A stretch of DNA of 40,524 bases from the NCBI GenBank assembly GCA_024280115.1, contig JAJRQT010000067.1, positions 1 through 40,524 on the forward strand, given 5' to 3'. The notes below the pieces were generated by a model that was not told the origin of the DNA, did not search any database, and saw nothing but the letters and a program-made list of their open reading frames with translations. Each line of letters begins with the position of its first letter. Positions within the stretch are counted from its first letter, which is position 1. Position numbers and translations under genes: made by a program. This stretch comes from Bacteroidota bacterium. GTDB lineage: Bacteria > Bacteroidota > Bacteroidia > Cytophagales > Cyclobacteriaceae. Below, one piece after another: positions 1 through 8,120 of this stretch.

Positions 1-226
1 CCCGGATAAATCGCAATCTTAATGAATCTTTTTTTTCATGATGATTAAATTTTAGTGTCCTAGAATTTAATCATTTCTTCTCAATTTACCGACTAAAAGG
101 AGGTTTCGTTCAACAATTCGCTAAACGCATTGCGTTTATATCTTTTGTATTGTGAGTACTAATCTAATAGATTTTTTTATAGAATTGAAATGACCAACCG
201 CGATATGGGTATATTCTTTTCCCCAC

Positions 227-313
227 CTCAGAGTCTCGCGAAGCTGACTCTGAGAACTTTAATGTGAAGAAGATTTATCTTCTTTCCAACTGAGCGGAGC
301 GACTGATTGTCGC
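227..313. other. Cluster of three hairpins after the DeoR gene
   Basis: Three inverted repeats lie in the noncoding stretch downstream of the minus-strand operon. They are CTCAGAGTC/GACTCTGAG (227-235 with 246-254), AAGAAGA/TCTTCTT with a TTTA loop (267-273 with 278-284), and GCGAC/GTCGC (299-303 with 309-313). On the minus strand they follow the DeoR stop codon directly, so together they may end the operon transcript or protect its 3' end. None has a convincing U-tract, so a classical intrinsic terminator is not shown. Positions 1-226 hold nothing recognisable. Confidence 0.4.
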
Positions 314-316
314 CAT

Positions 317-1060
317 TCAGGTAGTGACAACCTCTACATTCTGTGACCGGAGTAGTTCAATATATTGATCTGAAAGACCTTTATCTGTGATGACATGATT
401 GACTTCTGACGGTGAACAAATGTTAGTGATGGCTATTTTACCAAATTTCCCTGAATTGCTCACAATAAACACATCCCTGCATTTCTGAATAATATGTGTT
501 GATATTTCAGCTCTGAAGAAATCACGAGAGGTGAAACCGGATTCTTTCGTAAATCCATCAATGCCTATAAATGCCTTGGAAAAATTAATATTATCGATAC
601 ACATCTTGGTGATTTTACCAACCATACTCTCACTATGATGCTGATAAATCCCCCCGAGTAATATGATCTTTGCGTCCAGGTTTTTCCGAAATTGTCTGGC
701 TATATAAATATTGGTGGTAAGTATATTCACCTGCTCCTTTTTTACCAACTCACGCGCCAGAAGGGCATTGACAGACCCAGACTCAATTAATACCGTTTCT
801 CCGGGAGACACAAAGTCTGCTGCTTTTTTTGCTATTTTTAGCTTTCTTTCATAGCCAATTCCCAAGCGGTTTGCGATATCGTCAGCATCTTTCAGCACCG
901 CTCCCCCGTGAACTCTACGAAGCAATCCTTCTTTTTCAAGAAAATTAAGATCCCCCCTTATGGTAACAGATGAAACACTTAGCGCTTCAGTGAGGTTCTT
1001 TACCGATGTTTCATGATCGTTGGAGAGGAGTTCTAATATTTTGCTGTGCCGGTCGTTCAC
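317..1060 (-). CDS. DeoR-family transcriptional regulator
   Basis: A 247-residue protein with the classical DeoR layout. Residues about 5-56 form a winged helix-turn-helix with the family signature (VTIRGDLNFLEKEGLLRRVHGG). Residues about 75-235 form the DeoR C-terminal sensor domain (ESGSVNALLAREL, LTTNIYIARQF, LLGG, KAFIGIDGF), which in this family binds a phosphorylated sugar or sugar-like effector. The start is GTG, two bases after the ROK kinase stop codon, so it is the last gene of the four-gene operon. The likely role is repression of this operon, relieved by a hexitol phosphate or its breakdown product. The family assignment is secure; the effector is inferred from the neighbours. The TTTCAT repeats upstream of the first gene are plausible operators. 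Confidence 0.9.
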   Translation of the reverse strand: MNDRHSKILELLSNDHETSVKNLTEALSVSSVTIRGDLNFLEKEGLLRRVHGGAVLKDADDIANRLGIGYERKLKIAKKAADFVSPGETVLIESGSVNALLARELVKKEQVNILTTNIYIARQFRKNLDAKIILLGGIYQHHSESMVGKITKMCIDNINFSKAFIGIDGFTKESGFTSRDFFRAEISTHIIQKCRDVFIVSNSGKFGKIAITNICSPSEVNHVITDKGLSDQYIELLRSQNVEVVTT

Positions 1061-1062
1061 TT

Positions 1063-2022
1063 CTATTCTAAAACGAGGGCTGCCGCTCCGAATAACCCGG
1101 AATCAGAACCTAATGTGGATAATACAATTTCGACCGGATCGTGGAGCATGTTTTTAATCATTGAGGAGAATTTATCCTGAATCCTCATATGAAAATCAGG
1201 CCCCCAATTCATCAATCCTCCGCCTAACATAAACATGGAGGGATTGAAAATTTGAAACAGGTTATAAATGCCAATGCCATTATAATCAGCGCAATCGTTA
1301 ACTAAGGCAACGCAAACAGGATCTTCCATGTCCAATCCCTTTTTTATGAATTCCCCGTCAACTTGGGAATAGCTGAAATTCCAGTCGAGGTTGAGCAGGG
1401 TTCCTATCCCCGATTCCATTTTCTTTTGAAACAGTTTAGGCAGAGAGTGGCCACCGGCCAGCGCCATCCAGCAGCCATAATTTCCGCAAGAGCATTGCAT
1501 GTCGCTGTTTATATCCATAATTGTATGCCCGCACTCACCGGCGGTACCTGTTTTTCCCCTGTAGATTTTTTTATTGAGAATAATACCGGCGCCTATCCCT
1601 GTACTTAACGTTAAAAAAATCATGTTGTCATGTCCTCTGCCTGCTCCGAATTTATATTCACCATAAGCTTGAGCATTTACATCATTATCAACAATTACCG
1701 GCGCTGAGAAAAATTGTTGAATATTTTCCTTAAACGGATAATCCACAAATCCTGGCAGATTTGATGTCGTGATGGTGATTCCTTCGCGAAATCGTAAGTG
1801 CCCCGGAAATCCAACCCCGATGCCCTTTAAAATATCTTCTTCTAGTTCGTTTTTTTTCAGCAGTGATTTCACTAGCAATGCGATCTGCTCCACAATCATA
1901 TCTTCATTCTTGTCAACATGATCATAAACTACGGTCTTATCCAATAATCGACCCTTCAAATCAAAAAGTCCGGCCGATAGTTTTGTTCCTCCTAAATCGA
2001 CCCCACAAAGAATTGTTTCCAT
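1063..2022 (-). CDS. ROK-family sugar kinase
   Basis: A cytoplasmic ROK kinase of 319 residues when started at METILCGVDLGGTK. The N-terminal phosphate-binding DLGGTK motif, the catalytic VDNDVNA segment, the GIGAGI glycine loop, and the structural zinc motif (GECGH followed by CSCGNYGC) are all visible. There is no N-terminal helix-turn-helix, so it is an enzyme and not a ROK repressor. An upstream ATG at 2073 would add 17 residues inside the 3' end of the glycyl radical enzyme gene; I prefer 2022 because ROK proteins normally begin a few residues before DxGGT. It sits seven bases after the upstream gene. ROK enzymes use ATP to phosphorylate hexoses and amino-hexoses, often at O6. Here it could make 1,5-anhydrohexitol 6-phosphate for the next enzyme (inference). 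Confidence 0.88.
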   Translation of the reverse strand: METILCGVDLGGTKLSAGLFDLKGRLLDKTVVYDHVDKNEDMIVEQIALLVKSLLKKNELEEDILKGIGVGFPGHLRFREGITITTSNLPGFVDYPFKENIQQFFSAPVIVDNDVNAQAYGEYKFGAGRGHDNMIFLTLSTGIGAGIILNKKIYRGKTGTAGECGHTIMDINSDMQCSCGNYGCWMALAGGHSLPKLFQKKMESGIGTLLNLDWNFSYSQVDGEFIKKGLDMEDPVCVALVNDCADYNGIGIYNLFQIFNPSMFMLGGGLMNWGPDFHMRIQDKFSSMIKNMLHDPVEIVLSTLGSDSGLFGAAALVLE

Positions 2023-2029
2023 AAAAAAA

Positions 2030-4444
2030 TCAAATACTATGCTCCGTGCGCGAGATAATATCATCCTGCGCATCGGGAGACAATGTAGTAAAAAACGCGG
2101 AATATCCCGCCACTCTTACCACTAGATCGCGATACTTTTCAGGGGTTGCTTTGGCTGCAAGCAATTGCTCCCTTGACACAATATTGTACTGAACATGCCA
2201 TCCCTTAAGCTCTGCAAAAAAAGTCCTGATCATCATGGCTAATTTTTCTTTATCCGGATCATTTTTAATTGCCAATGGCGAAAGTTTTTGATTGAGCAAT
2301 ACACCACCGAGAATTTTATTGGTTGGTAATTTAGATACTGACTTAAAAACTGCAGTAGGTCCTAATAAATCTGTTCCTGACGTCGGGGAGCAACCTTCGG
2401 CGAGCGGTGTTCCGGCCTTTCTGCCATCCGGAGTAGCGGGCACTACCGAACCGGAAGGCACATTTGCAGAAATACTCGAGGTTCCGGGATAATATTTACA
2501 ACCTATCGGACCCCTGCCAAACCTGGTTGTATGATGATTTTTCAACTCATTGATATAATCCATATATGCCTCGACAAGCAAGTGATCAACTTCATCATCA
2601 TCATTGCCATATTTGGGAGCAAAATTTAGCAACATCTGCCGTATCTTCTCTCCTCCTTCTTCCTCAAAATTACTTTGCAGATTCCTCATCAATTCTTCTT
2701 TGGAAATCCTGCCTTCATCAAATACTAATTTCTTAATAGCCGCCAGAGAATTGCCCAGATTTGCTATACCAACCTGCAACCCGGAAACGAAATCATACTT
2801 CGAACCACCTTCTTTTATCGTCTTGCCCCGTTGAATACAATTATCAACAAATGCCGAACATAAAATATCCTGGGCATACTCTTCCAAGGCAGTATCAATC
2901 GCGGTATCAATTTCAATGGTAGCTTTGGTGTATTCAATAACTTGCTGTCTCCATGCTTGCATCAAATCTTCAAAATTCCTGAATTCGGTAAAATCACCGG
3001 ACCCTTCAAAAAATGTATTGCCCGACATGGTATCTTTTCCGTTATTCATAGCCGCGAGTAATACCCTCATAAAATTGAGGAAACTCATGCCGGTGCACCG
3101 GTATCCCCATTTTCCCGGTACGGCTATTTCAATGCAGCCAATGGCAGAATAGTTGAAAGCATCCTCTTTTTCTACTCCCAAATCAATCAATGAAGGGATG
3201 ACAATTTCATCGTTGTTGAATGCCGGCATCCCAAATCCTTTTTCTATAACCTTGATGCAAGCCTGCAAAAACCGGTCACTCATATTTTTATGAAACCGCA
3301 CAGATAAATTGGGCTGTGTGAGTTTCATATTACCCACTGATTGTAAAATCAGATAGCTCAATTCATTGACTGCGTCACGACCATCAGAGGTTTGTCCTCC
3401 AATGGTTACGTTTTGATAGAGCGGTCCGCCTGCTGAATACCTCGTGTGCGACCAGGATCTTATTTTGTTAATGGACAATAGTTTTATCCATGTATTTTCG
3501 AGCAACTCCATCGCAAATTCCGGAGTGACATTTCCCAATACCATGTCTTCACGATAAAATTTATACAGGTATTGATCCATCCTTCCCAAGGAAACAGAAT
3601 GCCCGTTGCTCTCAATTTGAAGGATTAACTGGACAAAATATACAAGTTGTAATGCCTGGTAAAAACCTGTTGGAGAGTATTGCGAAATATGACTGCAATT
3701 AGACGCAATAATCATCAATTCTTCCTTTCTAACCGGATCCTCAATTGAGTTACTCATTTCAGCAGCTAATCGCTCAAAACGCCGGATAAAAGATTGAAAA
3801 GCCTTAAGCCCAATTTCAAGAGATTTGTAAAACTGCTCTTTCTTTAGATTTTTATCATCAGATAATTCCAGAATGTCACGTTGTTCTTTAATCTCAATTA
3901 AATATCCTTCCAGCCCTATTTGGAGGATTTTATCAAAATTTACCGCAATGTGGGCGTCACCGGAAGTGAGATTTCCCTCTGCTCTTATGATACCGGCTTC
4001 ATGAATTTCTTTGACAGAATCTGACATAAGCGCATAACCTTTTTCAATGAGCGTTTTACCCTCCCACCAATTACATATTTCACGCAGGTCACGCTTATGC
4101 CGGTTGGTGAGGAAAAAGGCATCGCCCGGGCGTTTATCAAATTCATCCAATTCCTTTATTATCCATTCAACCGCATATTCAGGAAAGATTGGGGCTGCCC
4201 TGAGTTGTGATGAGTGATTGCCTACGATAAGCTCGCCATCATCAATGAAAATACTCATCTCATTCAATGTTTTTTCAAGAGCCAATGCCCTTTTGACGAT
4301 CACCGGTTTACTACTGTGTTGCTGATATACCTCGGTATAAAAATTTGCCCTTTCAGTACACACAGATGGCTTTGCGCATAGCACCTTTTCCTTTAATCTT
4401 GCAATTCTTTCACTTACTTTGAATTTCTCCTGTACTTGTAACAT
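2030..4444 (-). CDS. ybiW: YbiW-type glycyl radical enzyme, probable 1,5-anhydrohexitol-6-phosphate lyase
   Basis: An 804-residue glycyl radical enzyme. The C-terminal radical loop is RVAGYSAFF (glycine near residue 780), and the active-site segment is AIGCIEIAVPGKWGYRC (cysteine about 437, glutamate about 439). The C-x-E arrangement is typical of C-O lyase/dehydratase members and differs from the Cys-Cys of pyruvate formate-lyase. Recalled from memory, E. coli YbiW (about 810 residues) shares the same blocks in order: CTERA, AAPIFPEY, TSGDAH, LILQIESNGHSVS, AFNNDEIVIP, KWGYRCTGMSF, SGLQVGIANLGNSLAA, PKYGNDDD, RDLVVRVAGYSAFF. YbiW is reported to open the ring of 1,5-anhydroglucitol 6-phosphate to give 1-deoxyfructose 6-phosphate. 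ATG at 4444 is preferred over TTG at 4456 because GGAGG lies five bases upstream. The gene begins one base after the activase stop. Oxygen-sensitive, so anaerobic use is expected. Confidence 0.9.
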   Translation of the reverse strand: MLQVQEKFKVSERIARLKEKVLCAKPSVCTERANFYTEVYQQHSSKPVIVKRALALEKTLNEMSIFIDDGELIVGNHSSQLRAAPIFPEYAVEWIIKELDEFDKRPGDAFFLTNRHKRDLREICNWWEGKTLIEKGYALMSDSVKEIHEAGIIRAEGNLTSGDAHIAVNFDKILQIGLEGYLIEIKEQRDILELSDDKNLKKEQFYKSLEIGLKAFQSFIRRFERLAAEMSNSIEDPVRKEELMIIASNCSHISQYSPTGFYQALQLVYFVQLILQIESNGHSVSLGRMDQYLYKFYREDMVLGNVTPEFAMELLENTWIKLLSINKIRSWSHTRYSAGGPLYQNVTIGGQTSDGRDAVNELSYLILQSVGNMKLTQPNLSVRFHKNMSDRFLQACIKVIEKGFGMPAFNNDEIVIPSLIDLGVEKEDAFNYSAIGCIEIAVPGKWGYRCTGMSFLNFMRVLLAAMNNGKDTMSGNTFFEGSGDFTEFRNFEDLMQAWRQQVIEYTKATIEIDTAIDTALEEYAQDILCSAFVDNCIQRGKTIKEGGSKYDFVSGLQVGIANLGNSLAAIKKLVFDEGRISKEELMRNLQSNFEEEGGEKIRQMLLNFAPKYGNDDDEVDHLLVEAYMDYINELKNHHTTRFGRGPIGCKYYPGTSSISANVPSGSVVPATPDGRKAGTPLAEGCSPTSGTDLLGPTAVFKSVSKLPTNKILGGVLLNQKLSPLAIKNDPDKEKLAMMIRTFFAELKGWHVQYNIVSREQLLAAKATPEKYRDLVVRVAGYSAFFTTLSPDAQDDIISRTEHSI

Positions 4445-4445
4445 A

Positions 4446-5342
4446 TTAACCTCCAATCTTGTATTGTAATTTTTTTGACTTTGTATATTCTATGATATCT
4501 TCCATTTCCCCAGGCGGTGGCTTACTGCTATTTTTATATTTATAATCCAAACCCATTAGTTTGTATTTCCCCTCTCCTAATGCGTGATAAGGTATAAAAT
4601 TCACCTCGTTTACGGATGAAAGAGTAGCGGCAAAATCTATAATCTGTTTCATCTCAGGTAGTGTATGATTGAAACCTGGAATAACCGGAATCCGAACAAT
4701 AACATGGGCGTTTAATGCATTGAGCCTTCGGAAATTCGACATCACCAATTCAGCGCTTCCTCCGGTAAATTTCCTGAATTTATCTGAATCCACATGTTTT
4801 AAATCAGCCAGCCAACAATCAATCAGCCCTGCATATGGTTCGATTCTCTCCCAGGGTACATAAAGAGATGTCTCAACAGAAATGTCAATCTCTTTCGCTT
4901 TAAGCTCATGGACAAGATCGAGTAAATTCCAATCCTGAGCAAAAGGTTCACCACCTGTCAGTGTGACGCCTCCATTGCTTTGTGAGTAGAATGATAAATC
5001 TTTTTCTATTTTTTCTATAATATAATCGATCGTTTTCCTTTTCCCTGCAATGGTGAGTGCCTTTGCCGGACAAATATCCCTCAGCCTTTCAATGTCGGTT
5101 ATCAATTCCCGATTGATTATCAATAGATCCTTTTCGAAATGCAATTCACCATTTGATGCCTTCACACACTCTCCAAATTGTTGACAAAGGCGTTTATCGT
5201 ATAACAAATCCGATTTGTAAGACCGGCTCTCGGGATTACTGCACCATGGGCAATTTAGTGGACAACCTTTAAAAAATACATTGGTCCGGATACCCTCTCC
5301 ATCGTGGGTAGAAAAACGCTGTATGTTAAAAATATTAAGCAT
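4446..5342 (-). CDS. ybiY: Glycyl radical enzyme activase (radical SAM), YbiY-like
   Basis: A 298-residue radical-SAM activating enzyme. It begins FNIQRFSTHDGEGIRT, typical of the PFL-activase family, followed by the CX3CX2C iron-sulfur motif at C27, C31 and C34 (KGCPLNCPWC). The SAM-binding GG-E segment is LTGGEPF, and the DLKH motif is also present. It installs the glycyl radical on the neighbouring enzyme using SAM and an electron donor. It is first in the operon and nearly touches the glycyl radical enzyme gene, which supports the pairing. Oddly, the insert that carries extra ferredoxin-like clusters in most non-PFL activases has only three cysteines (C53, C59, C91). Two full auxiliary clusters are therefore unlikely. 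The radical-SAM activase assignment is secure; substrate partner is from context. Confidence 0.92.
   Translation of the reverse strand: MLNIFNIQRFSTHDGEGIRTNVFFKGCPLNCPWCSNPESRSYKSDLLYDKRLCQQFGECVKASNGELHFEKDLLIINRELITDIERLRDICPAKALTIAGKRKTIDYIIEKIEKDLSFYSQSNGGVTLTGGEPFAQDWNLLDLVHELKAKEIDISVETSLYVPWERIEPYAGLIDCWLADLKHVDSDKFRKFTGGSAELVMSNFRRLNALNAHVIVRIPVIPGFNHTLPEMKQIIDFAATLSSVNEVNFIPYHALGEGKYKLMGLDYKYKNSSKPPPGEMEDIIEYTKSKKLQYKIGG
4450..4454 (-). promoter_or_regulatory. Shine-Dalgarno site of the glycyl radical enzyme gene
   Basis: On the minus strand GGAGG stands five bases before ATG at 4444. It lies inside the last codons of the activase gene. Strong Shine-Dalgarno sites are uncommon in Bacteroidota, and this one decides between ATG 4444 and TTG 4456 as the start. 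Confidence 0.7.
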
Positions 5343-5359
5343 TACTATTTCAAAAAAGT

Positions 5360-5404
5360 ACTTTCATTCGAAAGTTATTTCATTTTCATATGAAATCAAA
5401 TTTA
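5360..5404 (-). promoter_or_regulatory. Promoter and putative DeoR operators of the anhydrohexitol operon
   Basis: Just upstream of the activase start are three direct TTTCAT units (5362-5367, 5378-5383, 5384-5389). The last joins an inverted ATGAAA to form the perfect palindrome TTTCATATGAAA (5384-5395). The first sits in ACTTTC/GAAAGT (5360-5365 with 5370-5375). Reading the minus strand, TAAATTTG (5404-5397) matches the Bacteroidota -7 consensus TAnnTTTG and would place the transcript start within the palindrome. No clear -33 TTG was found. TTTC-rich repeats are common operators of DeoR-family sugar regulators. The repeats are seen directly; the regulator assignment is inference. Confidence 0.5.
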
Positions 5405-5430
5405 TATTCCCTATTTGTTGTTGTTGACGT

Positions 5431-5586
5431 GATTTTAATGTGCGTTTTCAAGAATCAGACATAGGGGGGCTTCATTAAGTTGATCTATTTCTGTTGCGTG
5501 GTCCTTTGCAAGAGACCCCGCTTTGACCAGGCAATGTGTTTTTAGTATTTGTGAATCACTAATGAATTTAAAATGCGTTTTCAAGA
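5431..5586 (+). repeat. Pair of 23-nt near-identical direct repeats
   Basis: Positions 5431-5453 and 5564-5586 match at 20 of 23 bases, and the last 13 (TGCGTTTTCAAGA) are identical. The copies are exactly 133 bp apart in the region between the divergent activase and phosphoesterase genes. They could be regulator sites or a small duplication; no function is evident. Confidence 0.55.
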
Positions 5587-5625
5587 TTGAATGGTTTTAT
5601 TATATTTATAAAAAAACACATTATC

Positions 5626-6522
5626 ATGGCGATATTTACAAACAAGTCTAACAGGCGAAAATTTATTCAAAATTTTGCCGGAACAGCCGGGGCAATAGCA
5701 ACTATCGGGATGTTCCAACCTCTTTCAACACATGCAAAAAATAAGAGCCTGAATTTAGCCCTCCTTTCCGATACGCATATCCCCGAAGATGTTGGCAATA
5801 ACTATCGCGGTTTTTACCCTTATGAAAATTTGAAAACGGCTGCTGAGCAGGTTGCAAAATCAGGGCTGGAGGGAGCTGTAATTACAGGAGATCTCGCCCG
5901 GCTGACAGGAGAACCGGGAGATTATTCTAATCTGAAATTGCTTTTGCAACCGGTTACTGAAAAAATGCCAATTGCGATGGCCCTTGGTAATCACGACAAA
6001 AGAGAGCATTTCCTGACTGCTTTCACAACCACAACAGGTCAAAGGCAGGCTTTGAAAAACAAATATGTAGTTGTGGTGGATCACACGGAAATACAATTAA
6101 TAGTGCTCGACTCCATGATGACAACAAACTTCACCCCTGGTTTTTTGGGCAAAATACAGCGCGAATGGCTTACGACACACCTTGAATCCAACAAGGACAA
6201 AACCATCTTGATCTTCTTCCACCACTCAATGGGTGACAGCGATAATGATCTGCTCGATGTTGACAGATTATTTAAAATCATAGGTCCACACCGCCAGGTA
6301 AAAGCAATTTTTTACGGACATTCACATGTTTACAATTACGATACACGCGAAGATATTCACCTGATCAATCTGCCGGCTTTAGGTTATAATTTCAATGACA
6401 ATGAACCCATAGGATGGGTGGAGGCGTCATTCAATAAAAAAGGAGGTGAATTCACTTTACATGCCATTGGAGGGAATAAAGCAGAAGACGGAATGAAAAA
6501 AGAATTGATCTGGAGGAGCTAG
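5626..6522 (+). CDS. Tat-exported calcineurin-like metallophosphoesterase
   Basis: A 298-residue protein started at MAIFTNKSNRRKF; an in-frame ATG at 5587 would add 13 residues before an otherwise good signal. Residues about 9-35 form a twin-arginine signal (NRRKFIQNFAGTAG). All metallophosphoesterase motifs are present in order: DTH (SDTHIPED), GD (ITGDLA), GNHD (ALGNHDKR), the lone histidine of IFFHHS, and GHSH (YGHSHVY). These bind a two-metal centre that hydrolyses phosphate esters. The substrate is unknown; relatives include periplasmic phosphodiesterases and acid phosphatases. It is divergent from the glycyl radical enzyme operon and convergent with the following oxidoreductase, so a metabolic link to either is only possible. 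Confidence 0.88.
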   Translation: MAIFTNKSNRRKFIQNFAGTAGAIATIGMFQPLSTHAKNKSLNLALLSDTHIPEDVGNNYRGFYPYENLKTAAEQVAKSGLEGAVITGDLARLTGEPGDYSNLKLLLQPVTEKMPIAMALGNHDKREHFLTAFTTTTGQRQALKNKYVVVVDHTEIQLIVLDSMMTTNFTPGFLGKIQREWLTTHLESNKDKTILIFFHHSMGDSDNDLLDVDRLFKIIGPHRQVKAIFYGHSHVYNYDTREDIHLINLPALGYNFNDNEPIGWVEASFNKKGGEFTLHAIGGNKAEDGMKKELIWRS

Positions 6523-6573
6523 TCAGACCTTAACAGCCTAACCTGGACAAGCCAGAACCAAATAAGGTTGAGA

Positions 6574-6669
6574 AAAAGATTGATGAAGGTAGAAAATAAG
6601 ATTGATAAGAGATTGATGGAGCGTGATAATTCAATCCTCTCAATCCCTTCAATCTCTATTCAATCTTTT
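6574..6669. terminator. Nested inverted repeats between convergent genes
   Basis: GATTGAT occurs at 6578, 6600 and 6611. Its complement TCAATC occurs at 6631, 6640, 6649 and 6660. Two long pairings result: AAAAGATTGA with TCAATCTTTT (6574-6583 with 6660-6669), and AGAGATTGA with TCAATCTCT (6608-6616 with 6649-6657). The array lies between the convergent phosphoesterase and oxidoreductase genes and reads similarly on both strands. A bidirectional transcription end is reasonable; the role is inferred. The rest of 6523-6872 shows no gene. Confidence 0.45.
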
Positions 6670-6872
6670 ACCATTTATTCCCATCATTCAATTACTAATC
6701 TTTTGCCAAAAAATACACTAATGTCAGAATATAGATACTAATTCAAAAAAGATGAGATACTGGTCTGCCTCTGTGGCCTGGTGTGGAATTATAAAAAATC
6801 CTGAGAATTTATCCATTTGCTCTGAATGTCCATGCCCTATATCAATACCGGGAATATTCATGAATTATGAGG

Positions 6873-7964
6873 TTATCCAACCTCATCCCTAAATACCGCC
6901 AGATGTGTAGCCGTTTGACGTACAATCCGCTGAACAGCCAGACCATGTTGTAAATCGGGAATAACCGCCTTTTCATCATTACCGGTAAGAAATACGTAAT
7001 GAGCATGAATCATTGACCTCAGCCATCCGGGAGGCATGTGCCCCGAAGGAAAACTTGTAATGGGTTTATAATTACTTCCAACCGGTTGTCTGATCCATTG
7101 CCCTGTTTCCTCCAGGAAATATTCAAAATAATCGACATTATGAGAGCTGAACCTAAATGCACCCTTCTCGGCAAAAAGTTCAAAATATACCAAATCCCCA
7201 GTGCCTGAGCTGATCCTGCTCGCCGACAATGTTCCGGCAGCTTTTGTTTTAGCATCAAATAATGAGATTGAGCTGAATAAATCTGAATCATCCGGTACAT
7301 CCTCAAAAGATCCCGCTTGCAGCGCATTGACAATTCGCAAATCCTCGCCAAGAAAAGCCATCAACAAGCTGATACCATGTGAACCCAGGTCAGCCATAGC
7401 GCCACCATCGGGGGCAGGGGTCAATCGTGTCAGCCTCTTATCCCTGTATGATTTTTGAAGGTAATCTCCGTGGTAGTATTTGAGGTCAAAATGTATGGGT
7501 TTCCCTAAAACCCCAGATTTCCAAAATGCCAGTGCTTCTCTGACAGAAGAAGTTAGAAGATATTGAAACCCTACCTGAATATTGACCTCGCCATTCGCGT
7601 TAACAAGCATGGATTTCATCAATTTTTCTTCTGATTTAGAAGAACATACAGGTTTTTCAATATAGATATTCTTTACATTTGGCATCTCCATTGCTAACTT
7701 CAAATGCTCGTAATGCACTTTGTTGGGCCCTAATATAAACACCGTATTCAACTTTTCATTATTTGCGAATTCTTCGATATTCTGAGCTGTGGAAAATCCG
7801 TATTTTTTCGCGAATACCTTCCTGGTTTCCTCTCTGGATGATGTTACAGAAACAAGCGAAATATCCGGGGCGTCATCATAATAAAATTTCAATGAATTTA
7901 AAGAGAATGCATGAGATCGGGCAATACCGCCCGCTCCAATAAAACCAATTCGAATACTGTCCAT
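6873..7964 (-). CDS. Gfo/Idh/MocA-family oxidoreductase
   Basis: A 363-residue NAD(P)-dependent sugar or cyclitol oxidoreductase. The N-terminal Rossmann fold carries GFIGAGGIARSHA, the EKP motif with the catalytic lysine is IYIEKPVC, and the C-terminal substrate domain has DGGAMADLGSHGI. No signal peptide is seen, so it is cytoplasmic. Family members oxidise or reduce sugars, inositols and 1,5-anhydrofructose, and some act as hydrolases by an NAD-dependent redox mechanism. Because an anhydrohexitol operon is 1.5 kb away on the same strand, a role as a 1,5-anhydrofructose reductase is an attractive but unproven thought. It appears monocistronic, with start ATG at 7964. Confidence 0.88.
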   Translation of the reverse strand: MDSIRIGFIGAGGIARSHAFSLNSLKFYYDDAPDISLVSVTSSREETRKVFAKKYGFSTAQNIEEFANNEKLNTVFILGPNKVHYEHLKLAMEMPNVKNIYIEKPVCSSKSEEKLMKSMLVNANGEVNIQVGFQYLLTSSVREALAFWKSGVLGKPIHFDLKYYHGDYLQKSYRDKRLTRLTPAPDGGAMADLGSHGISLLMAFLGEDLRIVNALQAGSFEDVPDDSDLFSSISLFDAKTKAAGTLSASRISSGTGDLVYFELFAEKGAFRFSSHNVDYFEYFLEETGQWIRQPVGSNYKPITSFPSGHMPPGWLRSMIHAHYVFLTGNDEKAVIPDLQHGLAVQRIVRQTATHLAVFRDEVG

Positions 7965-8120
7965 ATTTCAATCGTTGTTAAATTTTTTGCTAAAATAATT
8001 GAAATGAATCAGGGAGTACAGGAAGTTAGTGGAAAAGTGTGCCAACCAAGGTTTTTTATAGAATTCTCTTGAATAATCAAGCAATCCCATCATTCTCTTA
8101 TCCAACCTACGCTTCGCAAC

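Noticed and set aside
2023..2073. Longer start for the ROK kinase
   Set aside because: The added residues overlap the upstream gene and precede the normal ROK start motif.
2292..3152. Plus-strand open frames inside the glycyl radical enzyme gene
   Set aside because: They lie opposite a full-length, well-conserved gene and their translations show no protein character.
2030..4444. Pyruvate formate-lyase
   Set aside because: The active site has a single Cys followed by C-x-E, not the adjacent Cys pair, and the blocks match YbiW.
5587..5625. Longer start for the metallophosphoesterase
   Set aside because: The extra residues would precede and weaken a good twin-arginine signal; ATG at 5626 is better.
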